NCBI GenBank assembly: GCA_046346845.1
Contig: JAXMHH010000003.1
Coordinates: 62,001-126,000, forward strand
Direction: 5' to 3'
DNA length: 64,000 nt
Source: DSSB01 sp046346845
Lineage (GTDB): Bacteria; UBA10199; DSSB01
Shown here: one piece after another, positions 25,905 through 35,155 of the stretch
Numbering within the stretch: the stretch's first letter is position 1
Layout of the letters: each line of letters opens with the position of its first letter
Program-made: the position numbers and the translations under genes
The notes under the pieces: model-generated
Database searches by the model: none
What the model saw: only the letters and a program-made list of their open reading frames with translations
Told to the model about the DNA's origin: nothing

Positions 25905-27161
25905 ATGAACTCCGACATCCGCGACAAGAGCCTCAGCAACAAGGGTAAACTCCGCATGGAATGGGCCGAGCGCGACATGCCCGTGCTGCGGCAGATCCGG
26001 CAGCGTTTCCACCAAGAGAAGCCCCTGAAGGGCGTCAAGATCGCCGCCTGCCTCCACGTCACCACCGAGACCGGCAATCTCATGGTCACCCTCAAGGAAG
26101 GCGGCGCCGACGTGACCCTCTGCGCCAGCAACCCGCTCTCGACCCAGGACGACCTGGCCGCGGCCCTCGTGGTGGAATACGGTATCCCCGTCTTCGCGAT
26201 CAAGGGCGAGGACAAAGACACCTATTACAAGCACATCCAGCAGGCCCTCGAGTTCGGCCCGCAGTTGACCATGGACGACGGCGCCGACTTGGTCAGCTAC
26301 ATCCACACCGAGGGGCTCAACCTCCTCCCCAATATCCTCGGCGGCACCGAGGAGACCACCACCGGCGTCATCCGCCTGAAAAGCATGGCCCGCGACGGCG
26401 CCCTCAAGTACCCGATCATCGCGGTCAACAACGCCGACACCAAGCACTTCTTCGACAACCGCTACGGCACCGGCCAGTCCACGCTGGACGGCATCCTGCG
26501 GGCGACCAACCGGCTCTTCGCCGGCTCGACCTTCGTGGTCGCGGGCTACGGCTACTGCGGCCGGGGCCTGGCCGAGCGCGCCCGCGGCATGGGCGCCAAG
26601 GTCGTCGTCACCGAGGTCAACCCGCTGCGCGCCCTCGAGGCGATCATGGACGGATACCAGGTGATGCCGATGGCGCAGGCCGCCGCCCTGGGCGACTTCT
26701 TCGTCACGGTGACCGGCAACAAGGGCGTGATCCGGAAGGAGCACTTCGAGGTCATGAAGGACGGCGCCGTGGTCGCCAACAGCGGCCACTTCAACGTCGA
26801 GATCGACATCCCCGCCCTCGAGGAAATGGCCAAGGGCAAGCGGACCATCCGCGAGTTCGTCGACGAGTACAGCCTGCCCGGCAACCGCAAGGTCCACCTG
26901 TTGGGCGAAGGCCGTCTCATCAACCTGGCCAGCGCCGAGGGGCACCCCAGCCAGGTCATGGACATGAGCTTCGCCAACCAGGCCCTCTGCGCCGAGTACA
27001 TGGTGAAAAACCACAAATCCCTCGAGAAGAAGGTCTACGACGTCCCCAAGGACATCGACCAGGAGATCTCCCGGCTCAAGCTGAAGGCCCTGGGCGTGAA
27101 GATCGACGTCTTGAGCCCCGAGCAAGAGCGCTACCTGGCCAGCTGGCAAGAGGGGACTTAA
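25905..27161 (+). CDS. ahcY: Adenosylhomocysteinase
   Basis: This enzyme splits S-adenosylhomocysteine, the product of SAM-dependent methylation, into adenosine and homocysteine using bound NAD. The 418-aa protein has CLHVTTETGNLMVTLKEGGA, TTTGVIRLKSMARDG, the NAD loop FVVAGYGYCGRGLAERARGMG near residue 210, and the C-terminal HLLGEGRLINLASAEGHPS. It is a short form without the roughly 40-residue insertion of some bacterial enzymes. It follows metK after a terminator. Confidence 0.96.
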   Translation: MNSDIRDKSLSNKGKLRMEWAERDMPVLRQIRQRFHQEKPLKGVKIAACLHVTTETGNLMVTLKEGGADVTLCASNPLSTQDDLAAALVVEYGIPVFAIKGEDKDTYYKHIQQALEFGPQLTMDDGADLVSYIHTEGLNLLPNILGGTEETTTGVIRLKSMARDGALKYPIIAVNNADTKHFFDNRYGTGQSTLDGILRATNRLFAGSTFVVAGYGYCGRGLAERARGMGAKVVVTEVNPLRALEAIMDGYQVMPMAQAAALGDFFVTVTGNKGVIRKEHFEVMKDGAVVANSGHFNVEIDIPALEEMAKGKRTIREFVDEYSLPGNRKVHLLGEGRLINLASAEGHPSQVMDMSFANQALCAEYMVKNHKSLEKKVYDVPKDIDQEISRLKLKALGVKIDVLSPEQERYLASWQEGT

Positions 27162-27229
27162 ATCGGCCGAGATTCGCCTTTACCTTCGCGACGAAACCCC
27201 GCATAATTTAGCGAGGTTTGGAGGCCGTG

Positions 27230-28105
27230 GTGAGTCACCTGCAACGAAAGGTTTTGGTCGGCGCCCTGGTGGTGGGGATCGGCTTTCTCCACTATTCCTG
27301 TCAGCTTTACCTGGTCGAGCACACCAAGCTGCACAACGTCTTCCTGACCTTTTTCTACATCCCCATCCTGCTCTCGGCCTTCTGGTGGGGTCTGCGCGGC
27401 GGCCTGACGACCGCCCTGATCTGCGCCTCGGTCAACCTCGTCGAACTCCTCCGCTGGTGGAATCCCGACAACCCCACCAATTACAATCTCATCGCCGAGC
27501 CCATCCTGTTCGTCGTCTTGGGGACCATGCTCGGCCTGCTGGTCGATTCGGAGCGCCACCACAAGCACGAGAGGAAACTCGCCGAGGAACGGGCCCAGCA
27601 GGAGTTTCAAAAGGCCATCCAAGACCCACTGACCCTGGCCTACAACCGGCGCCATCTGGACAAGACCCTGGAGGAATTCTGGAACATGGCTCGGGAGGGC
27701 GGCGCCCCCTTCTCCCTGCTGATGATCGACCTGAACAACTTCAAGATCATCAACGACCGTTTCGGCCACGCCATCGGCGACCGCGTCCTGCAGTCGACCG
27801 TGCAAAACGTCTTCAACAACACCCGCAAGACCGACATGGTATTCCGCTACGGCGGCGACGAGTTCCTGCTCCTCCTCCCCATGACCCGGGGCGAGATCGC
27901 CCTCAATCTCGCCAACCGGCTGCGGGAGGAATTCTCCAAGCTCACCTTCCACGGCGGCGACCGCGAGACCTTCAAGGCGGATTTCAGCATCGGGGTGATC
28001 GAGTACCGGCCCGACTTTGCCAGCCTGCACGAAATGTTCGTCAAGCTCGACGAGGCCCTGTACCGGGCGAAGAAAGAAGTGGGAAGAATCGCATTGGCGG
28101 GGTAA
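27230..28105 (+). CDS. Membrane GGDEF-domain protein (diguanylate cyclase)
   Basis: A probable diguanylate cyclase of about 291 aa. The first ~110 residues hold membrane helices (VLVGALVVGIGFLHYS; FFYIPILLSAFWWGL; a third around ILFVVLGTMLGLLV). A short helix follows, then a GGDEF domain with NFKIINDRFGHAIGD and the intact active site RYGGDEFLLLL. No RxxD inhibitory site is evident. I choose GTG 27230 because GGAGG lies 5 nt before it; TTG 27218 and GTG 27227 are in frame. It precedes the glycan-type cluster by 10 bp and may tie it to cyclic-di-GMP. Confidence 0.87.
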   Translation: MSHLQRKVLVGALVVGIGFLHYSCQLYLVEHTKLHNVFLTFFYIPILLSAFWWGLRGGLTTALICASVNLVELLRWWNPDNPTNYNLIAEPILFVVLGTMLGLLVDSERHHKHERKLAEERAQQEFQKAIQDPLTLAYNRRHLDKTLEEFWNMAREGGAPFSLLMIDLNNFKIINDRFGHAIGDRVLQSTVQNVFNNTRKTDMVFRYGGDEFLLLLPMTRGEIALNLANRLREEFSKLTFHGGDRETFKADFSIGVIEYRPDFASLHEMFVKLDEALYRAKKEVGRIALAG

Positions 28106-28115
28106 ATAATTCTTC

Positions 28116-30080
28116 ATGCCCACGGAAGCTCTTTGGTACCGGTGGATCCTCCTGCTCCCCTATTTTTTCCTGGCCTGGCAAAGCCTGGGTTTCTTTTCTT
28201 GGGATTGCAATTGGCGCCGGGCCTCCCTGACCCTCGGCCTAGGCGCGGCATGGCTAGTGCTGTTAACCATGCTCAGCGCCCCCTGGACCCATAGCCTCGG
28301 CCTTTCCCTAGCCTTGGGCGCGGCCGCTGCGGCGGGACTTGGCTTCGCTATTTCACGCCTTTCCAACTCCGCTCCGGGGTCTTGGAAGCTGGAATTCTCT
28401 CCGGCTCACCTTCTGCTCTTGGCCTGGCTGGGGTTCACCGCCTTCATGGTCGCCCGCATCGCCTGGCGCTTCGACTTCCATGACCAGATGCGCACCCAAT
28501 GCCACCCCGCGGTGGTGGAAGCCATCCTACGCGGAAATTTTCCGCCCCATCTCCAAGTATTCCCGGAAATTCCTCTCAAATACCATTTCGCCGGCGACCT
28601 CCTGGCCTCGATTTTCGCCTATTGTTTCGGATTACCGGGGTTTCGCGCCATCGACTGGCTCCAGATATTGGGCTGGCTGTCCGCGGGGCTTTGCCTGTAC
28701 TCGGCCTGCCGGGAACTGGGACTGAACCGTTTTCTCAGCCTGATCGGACTCCACTGGGCCTTGCTCGCCGGGGGTTGGCTGTACCTCCTCAAACCCCTGC
28801 TGGGCATCTCCCCCGCAGCGGCCGTGGGAGATTACAACTGGCCGGACAGTTACGTCGTCTTTCAACGTTACTTAAATCCTGGCGTCATCTCCTACTTCTT
28901 TCAAACTCCCTACTGCATCGGGCTCCCGGTATTCTTCACCTACCTTGCCCTCTTGCAAAAATGGCTGAAACAGCGGGACCTTCTCCCCTTGCTGGTTTGC
29001 GCGGTCCTGCTGGGGGCCTTTTCCCTGATCCATGTCACCTTGTTCCTGGGTTCCCTGGGCTGCACCATGGCGGTATTGGCCGGACAGAGCGTCTTCGAAA
29101 AAATCCCTTGGCGACAAAGCCTCGTGGAGTGCGCTGCGGTCTCGGGAGCGGCGGTGGCGCTGGCCCTGTTCCTCGGAGGCTTCTTCTCCCGCTCTCCGGA
29201 TTACAGCTCCGGGCTCTTGGTTTTCCACTGGCCGCCAGGCTACCTTCGATACGCCCTGGATGTCGGAAAATACCAGCCGACCGCCTACCAATCCTTTATT
29301 TGGTATCTCTGCACCCTGGGCTCGCTGGTATTATTGGGATTGCCCGTGGTATCGCTCGCCGCCTTCGGCCTCAAAAAAAACTACCGCCCCACCTCGCTCT
29401 TCCTGCTCTGCTTCGTCTTTGGATCTTTCGCCTTTCCCCAATTTTTCCATTACCGGCTCAGCTGGGACATCATTAAATGGTTCACCGCCTTCCAGCTTTC
29501 CTTGATTCTATTGACCCTCCTCACGGCCTCGGAATTGAAATTGGGCAAGACCTTGGTGTTCGCCGTGCTGCTGACGGCAAGCATCCTCGATACCCTTCCC
29601 TCTTACCGGCTCCTGTATGGGCTTAGCATTGCGGGCCCCCAAGACTATCAGGGCAAGCAGCGAAAATGGTTTTACGCGAAGATCCCACCCCATTCCCCGC
29701 TCTACGACTTCCTGCGAAACAGCTTCCGCGACCGCCCGTGGAGCGAGTTGGTCCTCGCCACCCGAGCCACCTCGGACGCGATTTCGATTTATACGGGACA
29801 GGCCATGGCCTCGGCGGATTTCAACACCATCGCCTTCGGCGTCCGCGATGATTTGACCAAAAAACGAAACGACGCCATCAACGCCATCAACAAGAATTTT
29901 AACCTGCCCGCGATGCGAAACGCCGGCATTCGCTGGCTCGTCTACAGCTGCACGGAATTCGACAGGGAATTTCCGCAAGCCTCGCAAGATACCCTGCAAA
30001 AATCGGTATTTTCTGGGGAAATGCTGGAAATTAAGGTGCCCGCCGAGGCGGGATGCTGGAAGATCTACTTCAGGCCCTGA
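28116..30080 (+). CDS. Large multi-pass membrane protein, possible GT-C-type transferase (paralog A)
   Basis: A 654-aa protein with a hydrophobic N-terminal two-thirds (about ten or more membrane helices) and a soluble C-terminal region of about 150 residues. I do not recognise it as a named family. It is clearly related to the protein encoded at 33213-35153: both have an acidic first loop (FHDQM here, MHDERM there), HPA(V/L)VE..LRG, a FPEIP.KYH motif and a C-terminal GIRW(L/V)(V/I)(Y/F)SC block. An acidic motif in the first outer loop of a polytopic protein is typical of GT-C glycosyltransferases using polyprenyl-phosphate sugars. The surrounding glycosyltransferase genes support this, but it is an inference. 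It converges with the methyltransferase gene two bases downstream. Confidence 0.75.
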   Translation: MPTEALWYRWILLLPYFFLAWQSLGFFSWDCNWRRASLTLGLGAAWLVLLTMLSAPWTHSLGLSLALGAAAAAGLGFAISRLSNSAPGSWKLEFSPAHLLLLAWLGFTAFMVARIAWRFDFHDQMRTQCHPAVVEAILRGNFPPHLQVFPEIPLKYHFAGDLLASIFAYCFGLPGFRAIDWLQILGWLSAGLCLYSACRELGLNRFLSLIGLHWALLAGGWLYLLKPLLGISPAAAVGDYNWPDSYVVFQRYLNPGVISYFFQTPYCIGLPVFFTYLALLQKWLKQRDLLPLLVCAVLLGAFSLIHVTLFLGSLGCTMAVLAGQSVFEKIPWRQSLVECAAVSGAAVALALFLGGFFSRSPDYSSGLLVFHWPPGYLRYALDVGKYQPTAYQSFIWYLCTLGSLVLLGLPVVSLAAFGLKKNYRPTSLFLLCFVFGSFAFPQFFHYRLSWDIIKWFTAFQLSLILLTLLTASELKLGKTLVFAVLLTASILDTLPSYRLLYGLSIAGPQDYQGKQRKWFYAKIPPHSPLYDFLRNSFRDRPWSELVLATRATSDAISIYTGQAMASADFNTIAFGVRDDLTKKRNDAINAINKNFNLPAMRNAGIRWLVYSCTEFDREFPQASQDTLQKSVFSGEMLEIKVPAEAGCWKIYFRP

Positions 30081-30082
30081 AA

Positions 30083-30907
30083 CTATTTCTCCAGCACAAT
30101 GACGGTGTTCCAGCAGAAATAGCGCAACGGCGGAAGGATCTTGAGGAAGACTTTGTCGAGACCGTTGAGGAATTTGAACATGCGCCGGAACTTCGGCGCG
30201 TCCTTGATGACCTTCTTCCAATACCGCTCCTTGGAGGGGTCGGCCCGCTCGATCAGGTAGAAGTAGATAAAGATAAAGAGGGTGAAGAACCAGAATTCCT
30301 GGTGATGTCCCGACTTGAAATGAGGGTACATCTCCTTCAGGTCCTTGAACTTGAAGGGCCGCTCGTCCGGCGTGCGCACGGTCTTGGCAATGTGGCGATA
30401 GACGTTGATGACAGGGTTATAGGACAGCGGCTCGATGAAGACGGCCTTGCCGCCGGGCTTGAGCACCCGCGAGGCCTCGGCCACCGCCTTGTGAAAATCC
30501 ACGTGGTGGAGCACCCCGTTGCCGTAGACGACGTCGAAGGACTGATCGGGATAATCGATCTGTTCAGCGGTCATGCGGTGGGCCTTCACCGCCACCCCGT
30601 ATTTATCCGCCACCCGGTGGACGACCTCCACCATCCCAGAGGAAATATCAGTGGCGACGGCCTCGGCGCCCTGCAGGGCGAAATAGACCGAGCCCTCCCC
30701 CGCCCCGCAGCCCAGCTCGAGGACCCGCTTGCCGCGCAGGTCTCCCAGCTGCTCCAGAACGTAGTGGTTCTCAAGGGCCGTCGGGGCCTCGAAGCTCTCG
30801 CGCACCAGGATCTCGTCCAGATCCATCGACTTGGCCCACTCGTCATGGAAGGCCTCTTCGCTCTGCTGCCTGGCGGTCGCGCCCTCTTGGCCGGCGGGTT
30901 CGGTCAC
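30083..30907 (-). CDS. SAM-dependent methyltransferase (class I)
   Basis: A 274-aa class I methyltransferase. The SAM-binding motif I is KRVLELGCGAGEGSVYFAL near residue 60, followed by the acidic VATDISSGMVE and the motif-IV region SFDVVYGNGVLHHVDF with SRVLKPGG. The C-terminal ~100 residues contain hydrophobic stretches (FWFFTLFIFIYFYLI), suggesting membrane association and a lipid-linked or glycan substrate. The start is GTG 30907, overlapping the upstream GT2 stop (GTGA). The frame stays open further upstream, but that part is the GT2 gene read out of frame. Confidence 0.85.
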   Translation of the reverse strand: MTEPAGQEGATARQQSEEAFHDEWAKSMDLDEILVRESFEAPTALENHYVLEQLGDLRGKRVLELGCGAGEGSVYFALQGAEAVATDISSGMVEVVHRVADKYGVAVKAHRMTAEQIDYPDQSFDVVYGNGVLHHVDFHKAVAEASRVLKPGGKAVFIEPLSYNPVINVYRHIAKTVRTPDERPFKFKDLKEMYPHFKSGHHQEFWFFTLFIFIYFYLIERADPSKERYWKKVIKDAPKFRRMFKFLNGLDKVFLKILPPLRYFCWNTVIVLEK

Positions 30908-31854
30908 GGTTGGATCCCTCCTGATTCGGCGACGATGTAAATCGGACGCTGCTTCACCTCGTCGCTGATGCGGCCGATGTATTCCCCGATCACGCCCAGG
31001 GTCATCATCTGGATGCCCCCGAAAAAGATGATGGCGGTCATCGTCGAGGCCCAGCCGATGACGGGCTTGTCGGTAAACAGCTTCATCCCGATGATGTAAA
31101 GGATGTAGAGCAGCGAACCGCCGCTGATCCAAAATCCCAGGTGTCCCGCGAACTGCAGCGGCACGTTGGAAAAGGAAGTGATGCCATCGGTGGCCAGCTT
31201 GAACATCTTGCCCAGGCTGTATTTCGTCACCCCGGAATGGCGAGGGTCCCGTACATACGAGACGCCCGTCTGGCGGAAGCCCAGCCAAGAGACCATGCCG
31301 CGGACGTAGCGATGGCGCTCCCGCAGGCGGTTGAAGACGTCCACCGCCCGGCGGCTCATCAGGCGAAAGTCCCCCACGTCGACCGGGATGGAAAAACCGG
31401 TCAGAAAACGCAGCAGCCGATAGAAAACCTTGGCGGTGATTTTCTTGAAGAAGCCCTCCCCGCGCCGCTGGCTGCGCACCGCATAGACGACGTCATAGCC
31501 TTCCTGGAACTTTTGATAGAGCTCGGGGATCACCTCGGGAGGGTCTTGCAAATCCGCATCGATGATGACCACCGCCTCGCCGCGGGCGGCGTCCAATCCG
31601 GCCGTCACCGCCACTTGGTGGCCGAAGTTCCGGGAGAAGGAAAGGTACTTCACCGCCGGGTTGGCCTCGCGCAGCGCCTTGACCTTGGCGAGGGTTTGAT
31701 CTTGGCTTCCGTCGTTCACGAAGATATATTCGACCTCGCCCAGGGCGGAGAGGGCCCCCACCAGACGCTGGTAGAGGAGATCGATATTGGATTCTTCATT
31801 GAAGACCGGCACCACGACGGACAGCGCCGGCGCCGGGATCGCGGTCGACGCCAT
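30904..31854 (-). CDS. GT2 polyprenyl-phosphate glycosyltransferase
   Basis: A 316-aa family 2 glycosyltransferase of the DPM1/ArnC/GtrB type, which moves a sugar from a nucleotide to polyprenyl phosphate. The catalytic domain starts LSVVVPVFNEESNIDLLYQ, has the metal-binding DADLQDPPEV (near residue 100) and RRGEGFFKK. At the C-terminus two membrane helices (FWISGGSLLYILYIIGM and MTAIIFFGGIQMMTLGVIG) precede GEYIGRISDEVKQRPIY. It is translationally coupled to the downstream methyltransferase. Its product is the likely sugar donor for GT-C enzymes in the cluster. Confidence 0.92.
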   Translation of the reverse strand: MASTAIPAPALSVVVPVFNEESNIDLLYQRLVGALSALGEVEYIFVNDGSQDQTLAKVKALREANPAVKYLSFSRNFGHQVAVTAGLDAARGEAVVIIDADLQDPPEVIPELYQKFQEGYDVVYAVRSQRRGEGFFKKITAKVFYRLLRFLTGFSIPVDVGDFRLMSRRAVDVFNRLRERHRYVRGMVSWLGFRQTGVSYVRDPRHSGVTKYSLGKMFKLATDGITSFSNVPLQFAGHLGFWISGGSLLYILYIIGMKLFTDKPVIGWASTMTAIIFFGGIQMMTLGVIGEYIGRISDEVKQRPIYIVAESGGIQP

Positions 31855-33232
31855 AGTTGCCCAGCATTATAAGCCCAAGACCCCGGAAGCCCCAAGTAAC
31901 TTTCATTGGCTGGTTTTCATCCCCCTGCTGTTGCTCGGCGCCTACCTGCGGCACTTCGGATTCTTCCTTCCCTCCAATATCGGCGACCCCACCGCCTACC
32001 AGTCCCTCGCCATGAAGATGAACTACGGCTTCATGGAGCATTACGACATCTACAACTACCGAATGACCCCGCGCCCCGAGCCCAAGGGCATCGTGGATTA
32101 CGTCTGGGAAGAAAACCCCAATCTCTGGAACGCCCGCCGCATCCGCGCCATCTACCACCGCCCGCTGCACCTGCAACCGCCCCTGTTCCCCATCCTGCTC
32201 TGGCTCAGCCACGGGACCTTCAACCGCGGAGACCCCTATAGCTCGGTCGCCGAAAACCGCGGCTGGGAAGTGGCCTCCCAGCCACCTTGGCCCTTCCTAC
32301 AGGCGCAATTCTACGCGGTGATCGTGCCTTTCGCCCTTTCCGTCGGTACCTTGCTGTTGGTCTACCTCTTCTGCCTCCGGTTCTTCAGTTACCGGGAGGG
32401 GCTCTTTGCTGTCTTGATCTTGCTGGCCTCGCCCGTGGACTTAGCAGTGGGGCCCAAGGTCTATGTAGACGGCATCTTGACCTTCTTCACCTTCCTGACG
32501 CTCCACTGGTATTTCCGCAGCCTCGAGTCCGAGCGATATCGGGGCGCTTGGGGCTTCGCGGCCTTGGCCGGGATCGCGCTGGGCCTCTCCTACCTCACCA
32601 AGGTCACCGGGGTCCTGTTCGCCTTCGGCATCCTCGCCGCCAGCCTGCTCCATCCCAAGACGCCGTCGGGGCTCTTCGACAAGCTCACCCAAGGCCGCTT
32701 GTGGATCGCGGGATTCTTCACCCTGCTCCTCGCCAGCCCCTGGCTCACTTTGATGCATCACTATTACGGGAGCGTCTTCGTGAACACGCCGGCCGATCCC
32801 GAAAACCCCTGGTACCAATATGTCTTTGGCCGTCCCCTGCGCGCCTATCCTCTGGACCTCCTCTGGTTCGTGCCGTCATTGGCGCTCGGCGCCGCCTATG
32901 GCCTGCTGACTTGGATCCGACCGCGCCGAAATTGGAAAGAAGCCACCCTGTTCGCCACGGCGATGTTTTACCTCGGGATGTTTTGCCTCTTCGTCAAAAC
33001 CGGGACCGCTGGGATCGAAGACCGCTACCTCCTGCCAATCTACCCCCTCCTGGCCGTATTGACCGGCGCCGCCCTGGCCCGGTGCTGCGGCTTCCTGCAA
33101 AGCCCCTGGCTGCGCCGCTCCGCCTATGCCCTCAGCGGTTTGGGTCTGGGGATCTTGGGATTCCGTTCGGCGTGGATCGGGCTCGACTCGGTGTTTAGAG
33201 GGGTCGTCGTCTTCAAGCCTTTGGGATTTTGA
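31787..33232 (+). CDS. GT39-like membrane glycosyltransferase (ArnT/PMT type)
   Basis: A ~481-aa polytopic protein of the GT-C class, probably using a polyprenyl-phosphate sugar donor. A first membrane helix (WLVFIPLLLLGAYLRHFGFF) is followed by an acidic outer loop (SNIGDPTAYQSLAMKM), then multiple helices. The start is uncertain. The longest in-frame start, TTG 31787, overlaps the divergent GT2 gene by 68 bp and has a GAGGAG seven nt upstream, but no ATG or GTG exists between it and the first helix. The 3' end overlaps the convergent membrane protein gene by 20 bp. Confidence 0.82.
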   Translation: MDSSLKTGTTTDSAGAGIAVDAIVAQHYKPKTPEAPSNFHWLVFIPLLLLGAYLRHFGFFLPSNIGDPTAYQSLAMKMNYGFMEHYDIYNYRMTPRPEPKGIVDYVWEENPNLWNARRIRAIYHRPLHLQPPLFPILLWLSHGTFNRGDPYSSVAENRGWEVASQPPWPFLQAQFYAVIVPFALSVGTLLLVYLFCLRFFSYREGLFAVLILLASPVDLAVGPKVYVDGILTFFTFLTLHWYFRSLESERYRGAWGFAALAGIALGLSYLTKVTGVLFAFGILAASLLHPKTPSGLFDKLTQGRLWIAGFFTLLLASPWLTLMHHYYGSVFVNTPADPENPWYQYVFGRPLRAYPLDLLWFVPSLALGAAYGLLTWIRPRRNWKEATLFATAMFYLGMFCLFVKTGTAGIEDRYLLPIYPLLAVLTGAALARCCGFLQSPWLRRSAYALSGLGLGILGFRSAWIGLDSVFRGVVVFKPLGF

Positions 33233-35153
33233 GGACGAGGTAGCAATCCCGCGGCGTTTCCCGAACGGAAAAGTCCTCGACGCCTGGAGCACCCTTCAAG
33301 ACTTCCAAGAAATCCCGAACCGCGGGCGGGAGCCGCTGGAGCTCCCCGCAGGAAAATATCACCCAGCGGATCCCGAGCCCCCGAAGCAGGTCGAAGTTGG
33401 GCGCCAAGGATAGCTGTGCGTTCAAATTCCTCCGGCGATCCAAGACCTCCCGCGCCACGGGCATGGCAACCAGGTTGTCGATCTCCAAGACCGGATACCC
33501 TGCATAGATCGCCAGGCTCCGGCTGACGCCTGCCGTGGCCCAGACCATGCCGAGATCCTCGGGCCTGTTCCGCAAAAGGTCGACCACGGCTTGGAACGCC
33601 CCTTGGGGCGGGGTATGGCGAACTCCCGCCAGCCTCCTTCCGCCCTCGCCCATCCGATCGGGATTTTGCAGGGTCAGACCGATGACGAAACGGAGGGGCG
33701 AAAGCGAGGCCAACAATATCACCACCGTCGCCGCCAAGGACCGAACCCTGCGCCCCAGACAAAGCGGCAGGAGCACCGCGGCACAAAGTATCTTTCCGGA
33801 AAACTCGAAACCGAGAAACCACTTTTGGATATTGCTGCTCAAGGAATAATAGACCAGCTGGGGCACGAAAAAAGACAGGAGGCAGTAAATCCCCAGCAGG
33901 CAAAATAACGGGCGCCGGCCGCGAAAGCCCAAATACAGCCCCCAGGGCAGGACCAATAAAAATAGTCCGAAGCTATGCAGGTACCAAAGCACCGCCTGTC
34001 CCACGCTCATCGGCCGCCCCGCCCCAAAATACTCGTAGCGCAAATACCCGGGCGGCCAGGCTACGCGCGCCGTCTCGCCGGCGTAATGGGCGGAGGGCAT
34101 CTGAAAGAATCCTCCCAAGGCGAAGGCCAGAACTGCCGCTACCAGGAAGAGCAAGAGCCCAGATCGGACGGTATTTTTCCAATCCCTGGGTTGCCATGCC
34201 AAGCGCAGGCAAAACAAGATGCCGAGCGCCGCTAGCAAGGTCAGAAAAAACATCACATGGGCCAAGCTAAGGGCCCCCACACTCAAGGCAGCGATCGCCA
34301 AGGCCCCCTCTCCCCCGCCGTCGAACCAGCGCCGCAGGGCATCCAAGGTCCCCGCGAAAATAACCGCTCCCAAGGCCATCGGATGCTGAAAAAAGTAGAA
34401 GAAAAAATGATAGTGGACCCAACGCCCCGCGAGGGTGGCGTATTGCCAGGCAGGAACCTGGGCAGGGCCGGCATCCGCACCGCCGACCATCCAACCCAAG
34501 CCGCCGGTGAACAGCACCCCCATCAGGGCGAGCCCCAGAAAACCCCGCGGCACCCCGAGTCGGCGCAACAACCCGGTCAAGCCCAACACGAGAGAAATCC
34601 AAAGATACACCGAAGCGACGTCGACCCCGCGATATCCCGGCAGGGACAAGATCCTGCTGAATACGGCGGCAATAATGTCGAAGCCAATGTGGTATTTGTT
34701 GGGGATCTCGGGAAATGGCAGGAAATAAAGCGGATAGGTCCCGCGCAGGAGCGACTCCACCAAGGCGGGATGGCCCTGCACCATGCGCTCGTCATGCATC
34801 GCGTACTGCCAGGAAAACACCGCCACTCCCAGCGTGCTCAGAACCGCAAACACAATCCAAGGAAGATCGGACCGTTTCGGCTGGAGGCCGAATTCTAGGC
34901 CTTCCCGGCTACCCCGTTGGGACAAAATCAGGGCGAGGACAAGGTAGGCTAACCCGCCGACCCAGAGCCCCCTGTCGAAGGAATGCAGGGCCCTACCCGC
35001 AAGCCCCATCCCCAACAAAAGCAGGGCGGAGCCGAGGGGCAGCGAGGCCGCGAGCAGCTCCCAGAAACTCCTCGTGCCCATGGATCGCCGCAGCAATTGA
35101 AAGGCAAGGCCGAGGGAGGAAAGAAACGCCAACAGTGCGCCGATGCGACCCAA
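33213..35153 (-). CDS. Large multi-pass membrane protein, possible GT-C-type transferase (paralog B)
   Basis: A 646-aa protein with many predicted membrane helices and a soluble C-terminus of about 150 residues. It is a paralog of the gene at 28116, sharing MHDERM (first outer loop), GHPALVESLLRG, LPFPEIPNKYHIG and the C-terminal GIRWVIFSC. It sits on the opposite strand with the GT2, methyltransferase and GT39 genes between the pair. GT-C transferase is my inference from the topology, acidic first loop and context. It is 2 bp behind the DUF2304 gene and probably in one operon with DUF2304 and GT2 (35487). Confidence 0.75.
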   Translation of the reverse strand: MGRIGALLAFLSSLGLAFQLLRRSMGTRSFWELLAASLPLGSALLLLGMGLAGRALHSFDRGLWVGGLAYLVLALILSQRGSREGLEFGLQPKRSDLPWIVFAVLSTLGVAVFSWQYAMHDERMVQGHPALVESLLRGTYPLYFLPFPEIPNKYHIGFDIIAAVFSRILSLPGYRGVDVASVYLWISLVLGLTGLLRRLGVPRGFLGLALMGVLFTGGLGWMVGGADAGPAQVPAWQYATLAGRWVHYHFFFYFFQHPMALGAVIFAGTLDALRRWFDGGGEGALAIAALSVGALSLAHVMFFLTLLAALGILFCLRLAWQPRDWKNTVRSGLLLFLVAAVLAFALGGFFQMPSAHYAGETARVAWPPGYLRYEYFGAGRPMSVGQAVLWYLHSFGLFLLVLPWGLYLGFRGRRPLFCLLGIYCLLSFFVPQLVYYSLSSNIQKWFLGFEFSGKILCAAVLLPLCLGRRVRSLAATVVILLASLSPLRFVIGLTLQNPDRMGEGGRRLAGVRHTPPQGAFQAVVDLLRNRPEDLGMVWATAGVSRSLAIYAGYPVLEIDNLVAMPVAREVLDRRRNLNAQLSLAPNFDLLRGLGIRWVIFSCGELQRLPPAVRDFLEVLKGAPGVEDFSVRETPRDCYLVLKIPKA

Positions 35154-35155
35154 GC

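Noticed and set aside
24756..27149. A 797-codon minus-strand open frame opposite metK/ahcY
   Set aside because: It is antisense to two clear genes, is rich in low-complexity Gly/Leu/Val and has no domain. GC-rich codon use leaves such frames open.
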